Of a DNA stretch of 11,993 nt, positions 5,437-11,993 are shown one piece after another; positions within the stretch are counted from its first letter, which is position 1, and each line of letters starts with the position of its first letter. The notes beneath the pieces are model-generated. The model did no database searches. It was not told the DNA's origin and saw only the letters and a program-made list of their open reading frames with translations. Made by a program: the position numbers and the translations under genes. The stretch comes from Actinomycetota bacterium (lineage in GTDB: Bacteria; Actinomycetota; Thermoleophilia; Solirubrobacterales; Solirubrobacteraceae): NCBI GenBank assembly GCA_005788585.1, contig SYBY01000215.1, positions 1-11,993 of the forward strand, written 5' to 3'.

Positions 5437-6558
5437 CTACCGGGTGAACAGCGCCGTGTACTCCTGGCGGTTGTTGTCGGTCTTCTCCTCGCCGGGGACC
5501 TGGAGGACCTCGACGGTGATGGTGGCCGGGGTGCCGATCGGCGGGGCCTCCCCGAGGGGGACCGCGACCTCGGCCTCGGCGCCTGCGGTCGTCTGGTCGA
5601 CGGTCTTCGTCGCGCTGACCGACTCGCCCGTCTGCGGCTTGACCGTCACCCGGACCCGGACGTTCTCCTCGTTGTTGTCGCCCTGGTTGGCGAACGTCAC
5701 GTTGAACGTCGGGTTGCCGCTGGCGGGGATGCGGTTCGGCGTCCCGCCCGGCTGCAGGGTGGTGTCGCCCACGCTCGTGCTCACGAGCCCGTGGCCGTGC
5801 AGGCCCGGGGCGACGTTCTCGTCGTCCTGGCTGGCGTTCTCGTTCGTGTCCTCGGACGCGGTGCCGCCGATGCGACCGGCCACCGTGCCGGCGTCGAGCC
5901 AACTGAGACTGGTGAGCACCCGGCTGTCGGTCACCGGGTCGCCGATGTCCTGGTCGGTCAGCGCCTCGCGCACGAACGGCTGCACGCGCTGCGACCAGAC
6001 GACGTCGGACGCCAGCAGCTTCTCCATCTGCCCGGCGATCTGGCTGGTCGCCTCCTCGGCCGCGGCGCGCTCGCTGCCCCGCGCCGTCGGGATGCGCTGC
6101 GCGATGCGCGCCATGGCCTCCTCGCGGAACTGGAGCGCCAGCAGCAGGTTCGCCTGGGCGGGCTCCATGTCGCCGGGCACCGACAGATCCCGCGCTGCCT
6201 GCACCTGCTGCTCGGCCCGGGCGCGCAGCGTGTTCAGCTCGGTCTGCTGGTCGGCCGGCGCGAGGTCGCCCTGCACGAGCGTCTCGAGGAACGCGGCCGT
6301 CGTCTCCCCCGAGTCCTGGGCCAGGCCCGTCACGTCGCGGTTGTAGTCCTTCAGCGCGTTCTCCTTGCGACTGTCCAGGCAGCCGCGGATGCCGAAGAAC
6401 AGCAGCAGGAGGATGAGCAGGCCCAGCCCGGCCGCGACCGCGCGGCGCACGAGTAGCTGCTGGTGATCGGGCATGCCGCCGCCAGGACCGGACGGTGCCG
6501 GACGGCGGGTGCGGGACTGCTGGGTACGGGGCTCGTCGCCCTCGTCAAAGAACGACAC
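5437..6558 (-). CDS. Membrane-anchored protein with C-terminal CARDB-like domain
   Basis: A 373-residue single-pass protein with no assigned function. An N-terminal cytoplasmic segment rich in Arg, Pro and Gly (about 1-36) leads into a strong membrane helix (37-57, VAAGLGLLILLLLFFGIRGC). A largely helical outer region follows (about 62-205, high Ala/Glu/Gln). Then comes an acidic Asn/Gly-rich linker and a C-terminal beta-sandwich-like region (about 255-373) with FNVTFANQGDNNEENVRV, ITVEVLQVPGEEKTDNN and YTALF, the pattern of CARDB or DUF11 adhesion-type Ig folds. GTG 6558 is chosen because GGAG lies seven bases upstream. GTG 6594 and ATG 6474 (MPDHQQLLVRR) are alternatives. It is the first gene of the leftward group and is transcribed divergently from the kinase. 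An outside-facing structural or sensing role is inference. Confidence 0.75.
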   Translation of the reverse strand: MSFFDEGDEPRTQQSRTRRPAPSGPGGGMPDHQQLLVRRAVAAGLGLLILLLLFFGIRGCLDSRKENALKDYNRDVTGLAQDSGETTAAFLETLVQGDLAPADQQTELNTLRARAEQQVQAARDLSVPGDMEPAQANLLLALQFREEAMARIAQRIPTARGSERAAAEEATSQIAGQMEKLLASDVVWSQRVQPFVREALTDQDIGDPVTDSRVLTSLSWLDAGTVAGRIGGTASEDTNENASQDDENVAPGLHGHGLVSTSVGDTTLQPGGTPNRIPASGNPTFNVTFANQGDNNEENVRVRVTVKPQTGESVSATKTVDQTTAGAEAEVAVPLGEAPPIGTPATITVEVLQVPGEEKTDNNRQEYTALFTR

Positions 6559-6696
6559 AGGGACGCTCCGGGCGGAGGGAAAGAAGGCGCGCACTATCTC
6601 CGAGGGAGAACATGCACCATGCAAGTTTGCCGTCACCGTCGGTCCTCCTGCATTTTCAGGCAGGCCGGCGGGGTCATCCGGCGAACGTGAGAGGCG
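6559..6696. promoter_or_regulatory. Divergent intergenic region with candidate promoters both ways
   Basis: These 138 bases separate the leftward CARDB-like gene from the rightward kinase operon and are locally richer in A/T than the genes. Rightward, TTGCCG (6627-6632) and CATTTT (6651-6656) are 18 bases apart; AGAGG just before GTG 6697 could serve as a closely spaced ribosome site. Leftward, GATAGT (minus strand, 6593-6598) is a -10 candidate without a good -35. A direct repeat ATGCA-CC-ATGCA (6612-6623) lies between them and could be a protein-binding site. All are weak pattern matches. Confidence 0.3.
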
Positions 6697-8487
6697 GTGC
6701 ACCAGGCCCGTTCCGCCCCCGTCACCGTCGATGACGACGACCTGCTGCTCGGCCGCTATCGCCTGCTCTCACGGCTGGGCGAGGGCGGCATGGGCGTCGT
6801 CTGGCTGGCCGAGGACACCCGGCTGCATCGGCGCGTCGCGGTCAAGCGGATCGGCGGCGGCGCCGAGGTCGGCGGCCCCAAGCGCGCCGGGCGCGAAGCG
6901 GTCGCCGCGGCGCGGCTGGCCCACCCCGCGGTCGTCGCGCTGTACGAGGCGGGGCAGGCCGAGGACGGCGACTGGATCCTGGTCTGCGAGCTCGTGCGCG
7001 GGCCGACGCTCCAGGCGCTCATGCGCGACGGTGCGCTGTCCGACCGCGATGTCGCCGAGATCGGGATCGCGCTGTGCGACGCGCTCGAGCACGCGCACAG
7101 CCGCGGCGTCGTCCACCGGGACATCAAGCCGGCGAACGTCATCTGCCCCGACACGTCGGACGAGGCCGGCGCGGTGGCGAAGCTGACGGACTTCGGGGTC
7201 GCGCGGCTGGCGGGCGACGACAGCCTGACCCGCACCGGCGACGTGCTGGGGACCCTGACGTACATGGCGCCCGAGCAGGCGCGGGGTCGCGCGGCGGGGC
7301 CGCCGGCCGACGTCTACGCCCTGGGGATCGTCCTGTACGAGGCGCTGGCGGGCGTCAACCCGCGCCGGGGGGCGAACGCGGCGGAGACGGCCCGTCTCGT
7401 GGATGTCGACATCACTCCGCTCGAGCGCGTGCGCCGCGATCTGCCCGAGGAGCTGTGTGACGCGATCGATCGGGCCCTCGCCGTGGACCCGAGGGCCCGC
7501 CAGAAGCCCGGGGCGCTGCGGGCGGCCCTGCGCCGTGCGATCCCCGACCTCGACGACGAGCCCGGTCTGATCACCGGCGGCCCCATGGAGACGGTCACGC
7601 ACGTCCTGCGGGCTGGGACCCGTTTCGCGCGCGACGTGACGCAGGTCGCACACGGCCGCTGGCACCCTGAGGATGAGGTCCCCGTGCACGCCGCGGGGGT
7701 GCTCGACCCCCGGGATGTGCCGCCCCGCCGCACGACCGCGGTCCCGGCGCGTGCCGGTGCCGCGGCGCTGGCGGGGGTCCTGGTGGCCGGTGCGCTCAGC
7801 TGGGCGCGACCGGAAGCGATGCCGTCCCCGTGGCTGCTGGCGATCGGCGCCGCCTTCGCCGTCCTCGTGCTTCCCCGGCTGGGGTGGCTGCTGACTGCGT
7901 GCGGCGTCGTCGGCGCGGTGGCGCTGCGCGAGCCCGGCACCGCGATCCTGCTCGGCGCCATGCTCGCCCCCGTCCCGCTGCTGCTGCCCCGGGCCGGGAC
8001 GGCGTGGTCCATGCCGGTGCTCGCGCCGCTGCTCGGCCTGGCCGGCCTGGCGGGCGCCTTCCCCGCGCTCGCGGGCCAGGCACGGGGCGCCGCGGTCCGC
8101 GCCGGACTGGGAGCGCTCGGCGCGTGGTGGGTGTTGCTCGCCGCCGTGCCCCTGGAGACGGCGCTCTATCTGGGTGACGGCGACAGCGCGTGGACCGGCA
8201 CCACCTCCGCAGCGGCGGACGTCCTCGCGGACGTGGTCTCCAGCGGCGCGATCGCGCTGGTCGCGATCTGGGCGATCGCCGCTGCGCTCCTGCCGGTCCT
8301 CGTGCGCGGATGGAACGCCGCGGCCGACATCGCAGCGGCGACCGGCTGGGCGGCAGGCACCGCCGCCGCGACCGACGGCGTGGCGACGGCGCTGGCCCTC
8401 CCACGGCCGCACGGCCTCGTGGCGGGAGCCGTGGTCGCGGGCGTCGTGGCGGTGGTCGCCCGCGCGGTGGCGGACCCGCCCCGGTGA
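6697..8487 (+). CDS. Ser/Thr protein kinase with polytopic membrane C-terminus
   Basis: A 596-residue Hanks-type kinase that would phosphorylate serine and threonine on cytosolic targets. The kinase domain (about 19-280) is complete: glycine loop GEGGMG (28-33), VAVK with Lys50, HRDIKPAN (140-147, catalytic Asp142), DFG (165-167), activation-loop threonines Thr178 and Thr180 in the TRT position used by PknB, APE (191-193), DVYALG (205-210) and the late Arg268. A soluble juxtamembrane stretch (about 281-350) follows. The remainder (about 352-594) is almost continuously hydrophobic Ala/Leu/Val/Gly, consistent with eight or nine helices. No PASTA repeats are present. GTG 6697 is the first start after an in-frame TGA at 6688. 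The kinase is 25 bases ahead of fhaA and likely heads the FHA-phosphatase-RodA operon. It is probably not the PknB orthologue, expected downstream; no symbol is assigned. Confidence 0.92.
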   Translation: MHQARSAPVTVDDDDLLLGRYRLLSRLGEGGMGVVWLAEDTRLHRRVAVKRIGGGAEVGGPKRAGREAVAAARLAHPAVVALYEAGQAEDGDWILVCELVRGPTLQALMRDGALSDRDVAEIGIALCDALEHAHSRGVVHRDIKPANVICPDTSDEAGAVAKLTDFGVARLAGDDSLTRTGDVLGTLTYMAPEQARGRAAGPPADVYALGIVLYEALAGVNPRRGANAAETARLVDVDITPLERVRRDLPEELCDAIDRALAVDPRARQKPGALRAALRRAIPDLDDEPGLITGGPMETVTHVLRAGTRFARDVTQVAHGRWHPEDEVPVHAAGVLDPRDVPPRRTTAVPARAGAAALAGVLVAGALSWARPEAMPSPWLLAIGAAFAVLVLPRLGWLLTACGVVGAVALREPGTAILLGAMLAPVPLLLPRAGTAWSMPVLAPLLGLAGLAGAFPALAGQARGAAVRAGLGALGAWWVLLAAVPLETALYLGDGDSAWTGTTSAAADVLADVVSSGAIALVAIWAIAAALLPVLVRGWNAAADIAAATGWAAGTAAATDGVATALALPRPHGLVAGAVVAGVVAVVARAVADPPR

Positions 8488-8495
8488 CGCCGGAC

Positions 8496-8501
8496 TACGA
8501 T
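8496..8501 (+). promoter_or_regulatory. -10-like box TACGAT before fhaA
   Basis: TACGAT ends 11 bases before the ATG at 8513, in the 25-base gap after the kinase. The intervening bases TCCCCCCAGCG contain no ribosome-binding site, so an internal leaderless start is possible. No -35 is recognisable. Confidence 0.25.
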
Positions 8502-8512
8502 TCCCCCCAGCG

Positions 8513-9286
8513 ATGAGCGTCCTGCGCAATCTCGAACGCACGCTCTCCGAGTTGGTGGAGGGCACCTTCGGGCGGGTCTTCCGCTCCGAGGTCCGTCCCG
8601 TGGAGCTCGCGCGCAAGCTCGTGCGGGAGATGGACGACCACAAGACGGTGTCGCTCTCGCGCACGTACGTGCCGAACGAGTACGTGCTGTACCTGTCCGA
8701 GGCCGACCGGGCGAAGTACGAGGGCGTCGAGCAGGAGGTCGCCGGCGAGCTCTGCGCGTATCTGCTCGAGCACGCGCGCCGCGAGAAGCTGGCACTCGTC
8801 GCACGTCCAGTGGTGGAGTTCCGCACCGACAGCCGGCTGTCGCTCGGCGAGTTCGGCATCCAGGCGCGGCTGGTGCGCCCCGCCGAGCCTGAAGCCGGAG
8901 GCGCTGCGGCCGTCCAGGCCGACCACGGGCACACGATGGTCTACTCGACCGCCGACCGGGTCCGGGGCGCCGTCGAGTCCGCGCAGGTGAGCAACCCGGC
9001 GCCGGTCAAGCCGCTGCTGCTGGCCGAGGGCCGCCGCCACGTCGTCCCGCCCGGCGGTGCGCTGCTCGGGCGCAGCCGCGACTGCGACGTCGTGCTGTCC
9101 GACCCCAACGTGTCCCGCCATCACGCCGAGGTGCGGCCGGGCGGCGAGACGGGCTGGACGGTGCGTGATCTGGGATCGACGAACGGGGTGCGCGTCAACG
9201 GCCGTGACGTCCGCGGGGAGCAGCCGCTGCACGCCGGCGATCAGCTCGAGCTGGGGACGGCGCCGGTGACGTTCGAACTGTCGTAG
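8513..9286 (+). CDS. fhaA: FHA-domain protein FhaA with DUF3662 N-terminus
   Basis: FhaA is a cytosolic phosphothreonine-binding adaptor linked in mycobacteria to peptidoglycan control through the phosphorylated pseudokinase domain of MviN. The 257-residue product starts with the FhaA_N/DUF3662 domain (about 1-122: MSVLRNLERTLSELVEGTFG, FRSEVRPVELARKLVREM, YVPNEYVLYLS). A short linker (123-165) follows, then one FHA domain (about 168-257) with the binding signature GRS (186-188), SRHH (201-204) and GSTNG (221-225) with N229. The linker is far shorter than the long disordered one in M. tuberculosis FhaA (527 residues). ATG 8513 matches the known family N-terminus; the frame is open further left only as shadow over the kinase gene. 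It lies between the kinase and fhaB. Confidence 0.95.
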   Translation: MSVLRNLERTLSELVEGTFGRVFRSEVRPVELARKLVREMDDHKTVSLSRTYVPNEYVLYLSEADRAKYEGVEQEVAGELCAYLLEHARREKLALVARPVVEFRTDSRLSLGEFGIQARLVRPAEPEAGGAAAVQADHGHTMVYSTADRVRGAVESAQVSNPAPVKPLLLAEGRRHVVPPGGALLGRSRDCDVVLSDPNVSRHHAEVRPGGETGWTVRDLGSTNGVRVNGRDVRGEQPLHAGDQLELGTAPVTFELS

Positions 9287-9331
9287 CGGCCCGCGCGCCG
9301 GTTCCGGCGGGCGATCCGCGAAGATGCATCC

Positions 9332-9829
9332 GTGGTCGAGCCCGCCTCCGTCGCACTGAAGTTCGCCTTCCTGGCGATCCTGTACCTGTTCCTGCTCTGG
9401 GTCGCCCGCAGCGCGCTCAAGGACCTGCGCCGCGAGACCGTGGTCGCGGGACCCTCCGCGACGCCGCGCTCGCCCGTGCCGCCGCCGGACGCCACCGGCC
9501 TGCACTCTGCCGCCCAGGGCGTCGGTATGGGCGGCGATTCCCCGCGTCTCGTCATCACGTCGGTTCCCGGGCACCAGCCGGGCGCCGCGTACGATCTGAC
9601 GGGTGATTGCACGCTCGGGCGCGGCGACGTCGAAATCCACCTGGAGGACCCCTTCGCGTCGGGCCGCCACGCGCGCCTGACCCGGCAGGGGAGCGTCATC
9701 GTGCTCGAAGACCTCGGGTCCACCAACGGCACCTACCTCAACGAGGAGCCCGTCCAGGGGCCGCAGCCGCTGCATCCCGGGGACCGGATCCGCATCGGCG
9801 ACTCCATCTTCACGTTCGAGGACTCGTGA
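9332..9829 (+). CDS. fhaB: FHA-domain protein FhaB (FipA-like)
   Basis: FhaB is a small membrane-tethered phosphothreonine reader; in mycobacteria FipA links FtsZ and FtsQ under oxidative stress. The product has 165 residues: a single N-terminal helix (about 7-25, VALKFAFLAILYLFLLWVA), a Pro-rich linker (about 40-70) and an FHA domain (about 73-163). The binding loops read LGRGD (95-99), ASGRHARL (109-116, the S-x-RHARL form typical of FhaB) and LGSTNGTYLN (128-137). GTG 9332 is used because the membrane helix follows at once and no other start fits. The 45-base gap after fhaA holds only a weak CGCCG/CGGCG hairpin. The TGA is two bases before the pstP ATG, so the two genes are probably co-translated. 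Confidence 0.93.
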   Translation: MVEPASVALKFAFLAILYLFLLWVARSALKDLRRETVVAGPSATPRSPVPPPDATGLHSAAQGVGMGGDSPRLVITSVPGHQPGAAYDLTGDCTLGRGDVEIHLEDPFASGRHARLTRQGSVIVLEDLGSTNGTYLNEEPVQGPQPLHPGDRIRIGDSIFTFEDS

Positions 9830-9831
9830 GC

Positions 9832-11055
9832 ATGCTCCGCGTCAGCGAATACGCGTCGGTCACGGACACCGGCCGCCAGCGCCGCGCCAATGAGGACGCC
9901 CTGTTCGCGCGCACTCCGGTGTTCGTGGTGGCCGATGGCATGGGCGGCGCGCAGGCCGGCGAGGTCGCGTCCACGACGGTGATCGAGGCGTTCGGCGAGG
10001 GCATGCCGGAGCTGTCGCCCGAGCAGGCGCTGACCGAGGTCATCCAGACCGCGAACGCCCGGATCCACGAGATGTCCCGGACCGACGTGCACCGCGCGGG
10101 GATGGGGACGACCGTCACCGCCGCCCACGTGGGCGAGCACGACATCGCCGTGGCGCACGTGGGGGACTCGCGCGCGTACCGCTGGCGTGACGGCGCGCTC
10201 GAGCGGCTGACCGAGGACCACTCGCTCGTCGAGGAGCTGCGCCGCCAGGGCAAGCTCACCGCCGAGGAGGCCGAGGAGCACCCGCAGCGCTCGATCATCA
10301 CCCGCGCCCTCGGGCCCGAGCCCGACGTCCTGGTCGACACGGCATCCTGGCGCGCCCAGGCGGGTGACCTCTACCTGCTCTGCAGCGACGGCCTGACGTC
10401 GATGATCAGCGAGGAGGCCGTCGCGGAGGTGCTCGCCACGGAGACCGCGGGCGAGCCGCTCGAGGCCATCGCGCGCAGGCTCGTCGCCGCCGCGAACGAG
10501 GCAGGCGGCCGCGACAACATCACCGTGGTCCTGTTCCGCATCGAGGAGGTCGGCGGCGCCGCGGCGGCGCCGGACGAGCAGGCGACGATGGCCGGCGGCG
10601 ACGCGCCGACGGCCGCGCAGATCCGCGCCGCCGTCCAGGACGCCGACAGCGCCGCGGCCGAGGCGCAGGCGCGGCGCCTGCAGCCGCGGGCGCCCCAGGA
10701 AACCTCCGAGGACCAGACGCTCGGGCGCACGCGCGGCCGCCGGCTCCTCATCGCCCTGGGCGTGGCGGTCTTCCTGGGCATCCCGATCCTGTTCGGCGCG
10801 TACGCCGCGTCGCAGGCCGTGTACTTCGTCGGCAGCAGCGACGGCTTCGTCGCGATGTACCGCGGACTGCCGTACGACCTGCCGTTCGGCCTCGATCTCT
10901 ACACGCTGAACTACACGAGCGGCGTGCCGGTCGACGCCGTGGAGGAGGCTCGCCGCGAGGAGCTGCTCGACCATGCGCTGCGCTCCCGCGAGGACGCCGC
11001 GGACCTCATCAACCAGCTCGAGCGAGGCGAACTGGCGACTGCGCCGACCCGATGA
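9832..11055 (+). CDS. pstP: PP2C-family Ser/Thr phosphatase PstP
   Basis: PstP removes phosphates from the operon's kinases and their substrates. The 407-residue product has a PP2C domain (about 4-237) with metal-binding and catalytic motifs intact: RRANED (17-22), VADGMGG (33-39, Asp35), MGTTV (91-95), VGDSRAY (110-116), LCSDGLT (183-189, Asp186) and GRDN (226-229). An Ala/Glu-rich linker (about 240-300) leads to one membrane helix (about 303-325). An outer domain of about 80 residues follows (YFVGSSDGFVAMYRGLPYDL and a helical end), as in other actinobacterial PstP proteins. ATG 9832 is chosen; GTG 9826, overlapping the fhaB stop as GTGA, is a credible alternative adding two residues. The TGA overlaps the rodA ATG by four bases. 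Confidence 0.96.
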   Translation: MLRVSEYASVTDTGRQRRANEDALFARTPVFVVADGMGGAQAGEVASTTVIEAFGEGMPELSPEQALTEVIQTANARIHEMSRTDVHRAGMGTTVTAAHVGEHDIAVAHVGDSRAYRWRDGALERLTEDHSLVEELRRQGKLTAEEAEEHPQRSIITRALGPEPDVLVDTASWRAQAGDLYLLCSDGLTSMISEEAVAEVLATETAGEPLEAIARRLVAAANEAGGRDNITVVLFRIEEVGGAAAAPDEQATMAGGDAPTAAQIRAAVQDADSAAAEAQARRLQPRAPQETSEDQTLGRTRGRRLLIALGVAVFLGIPILFGAYAASQAVYFVGSSDGFVAMYRGLPYDLPFGLDLYTLNYTSGVPVDAVEEARREELLDHALRSREDAADLINQLERGELATAPTR

Positions 11056-11993
11056 GCGCACGTAATCGCGAGCTGCTGGCGCTGATCCCCGCCTCGCTCC
11101 TGGTCACCGTGGGGTTCGCCGCGGTGTTCATCCAGGAGGACGACCTCATCAGCGACGCATCGCTGACGTACGGCGGCGTGTTTCTCGGGTTGTGCTTCGT
11201 GGCGCACCTCATCATCCGCTTCACGCTGCCCGACGCGGACCCGTACCTCTTCCCGCTGGTCGCCCTACTCGCCTGCTTCGGGCTGGTGATGATCTACCGG
11301 ATCGACGAGACGCTGGCCCGCGAGCAGGCGCAGTGGTTCGTCATCGGGCTCATCGTCTTCGCGGCCACGATCCTGCTGCTGCGGCGCGACTACCGGGTGC
11401 TCGAGCGCTACCGGTACACGATCGCGCTGCTCGGGATCGTGCTGCTCCTGCTGCCGCGCGTGCCGGGGATCGGGGCGCAGGTCAACGGGGCGTACCTGGG
11501 GATCGACCTCGGGCCGATCGCGTTCCAGCCCGCCGAGCTGGCGAAGATCTGCATCATCGTCTTCCTGGCGTCGTACCTGCGCGACACGCGGCAGATGCTC
11601 GTGCAGGGCGCCCGGCGGTTCGCCGGCATCACGTTCCCGCCGCTCAAGCACCTCGGGCCGCTGCTCGTGGTGTGGGGCGCGGCGATGGTGCTCCTGGTCT
11701 TCATCCGCGACCTCGGCTCGTCGCTCATGTTCTTCGGGGCGTTCCTCGCGATCCTCTACGTCGCGACCGACCGCGCGTCGTTCGTCGTCATCGGGTTCTC
11801 GATGTTCGCGTTCGGGGCGTGGTTCTTCGCGTCGACGGTCGGCCACGTCGCGGACCGCATCGACGCGTGGCAGCACCCGTTCGACGACGAGCTCTACGAC
11901 CAGGTCGGCGGCAGCTACCAGATCGCGCAGTCCCTCTTCGCCCAGGCCGACGGGGGCGTGGCGGGAGCCGGCTTCGGGCAGGCGCTCATCGAG
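11052..11993 (+). CDS. rodA: SEDS-family peptidoglycan glycosyltransferase RodA (3' end outside window)
   Basis: RodA polymerises lipid II into glycan strands at the outer face of the membrane, working with a class B penicillin-binding protein. The first 314 residues are present and the frame is open to the window edge. About nine hydrophobic segments can be read. Family motifs include FQPAELAK (158-165), RDLGSSLMFFG (219-229), RIDAWQHPF (269-277) and YQIAQSLFAQADGG (289-302). Where most members have NGA(K/R)RWI, this one has NGAYLGI (145-151). The sequence pattern and position after pstP match actinobacterial RodA better than the FtsW of the division cluster, though the two are hard to separate on a partial sequence. 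ATG 11052 overlaps the pstP stop (ATGA), a strong sign of translational coupling. A penicillin-binding protein gene would be expected next. Confidence 0.93.
   Translation, partial: MSARNRELLALIPASLLVTVGFAAVFIQEDDLISDASLTYGGVFLGLCFVAHLIIRFTLPDADPYLFPLVALLACFGLVMIYRIDETLAREQAQWFVIGLIVFAATILLLRRDYRVLERYRYTIALLGIVLLLLPRVPGIGAQVNGAYLGIDLGPIAFQPAELAKICIIVFLASYLRDTRQMLVQGARRFAGITFPPLKHLGPLLVVWGAAMVLLVFIRDLGSSLMFFGAFLAILYVATDRASFVVIGFSMFAFGAWFFASTVGHVADRIDAWQHPFDDELYDQVGGSYQIAQSLFAQADGGVAGAGFGQALIE

Noticed and set aside
4844..5902. Upstream extension of the pheA frame (to 5902)
   Set aside because: The extension is Arg/Pro/Gly-rich and overlaps DUF4446 and the CARDB-like gene. The GTG at 4843 places the family's MKVAYLGPAGTF start exactly at the N-terminus.
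4273..6456. Long open frame of 727 codons on the plus strand
   Set aside because: It lies opposite pheA, DUF4446 and the CARDB-like gene, which have recognisable domains. Its translation is Arg/Pro/Gly-rich low complexity, the usual shadow in GC-rich DNA.
6559..6702. Earlier start (6702) for the CARDB-like gene
   Set aside because: It would overlap the kinase start and read through the intergenic control region. GTG 6558 has a GGAG seven bases upstream.
6769..8934. Long open frame of 721 codons on the minus strand
   Set aside because: It is antisense to the kinase and fhaA, both with intact motifs. The composition is biased and no family features are visible.
9296..9309. CGCCG/CGGCG hairpin between fhaA and fhaB
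   Set aside because: Only five pairs with a four-base loop and no T-run; expected by chance in this base composition and unlikely to end transcription inside the operon.

Overview
The window is a stretch of core chromosome from a very GC-rich bacterium. Third codon positions are almost all G or C, GTG starts are common, and one block reads kinase-fhaA-fhaB-pstP-rodA. That block is the hallmark cell-growth and division-signalling cluster of Actinomycetota. The extra kinase ahead of fhaA, together with the DUF4446 and CARDB-like neighbours, makes me favour a deep actinobacterial lineage such as Thermoleophilia/Solirubrobacterales. That is an inference from gene content, not something I could verify.

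Layout. (1) 1-1786 (+): 3' part of gyrA, cut by the window edge. (2) 1787-2094: a gene-free stretch with unusual structure. It has a promoter-like sequence, a hairpin in which a copy of the 16S rRNA 3' tail pairs with an extended Shine-Dalgarno sequence, several further helices, and a very strong 13-bp hairpin at the end. It may be a small RNA or a leader. (3) 2095-3321 (+): a ten-helix membrane protein built from two copies of a DUF4328-like unit. It ends one base from the oppositely oriented HNH gene. (4) 3323-6558 (-): four genes read leftward, in transcription order a single-pass CARDB-like membrane protein, a DUF4446 membrane protein, prephenate dehydratase (pheA, start overlapping the DUF4446 stop) and an HNH nuclease-like protein. 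(5) 6559-6696: divergent intergenic control region. (6) 6697-11993 (+): Ser/Thr kinase with a polytopic membrane tail, FhaA, FhaB, the PP2C phosphatase PstP, and RodA, which runs off the right edge. fhaB, pstP and rodA are spaced by 2 bases or overlap.

How it works together: the right half is a phospho-signalling and cell-wall operon. The kinase would phosphorylate envelope and division proteins, the two FHA proteins would read phosphothreonine, PstP would reverse the mark, and RodA polymerises glycan strands. A cognate penicillin-binding protein and a PASTA kinase would be expected just beyond the right edge. The leftward cluster mixes phenylalanine synthesis with two single-pass membrane proteins of unknown role. 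Four genes carry a TANNNT -10-like box 9-11 bases before the start codon, which suggests frequent leaderless transcription.

No CRISPR array, tRNA, rRNA, insertion sequence or phage gene was seen. I found no new defence-type system. The most unusual items are the post-gyrA structured region, the duplicated DUF4328-like protein, and the kinase with a polytopic rather than PASTA membrane region.
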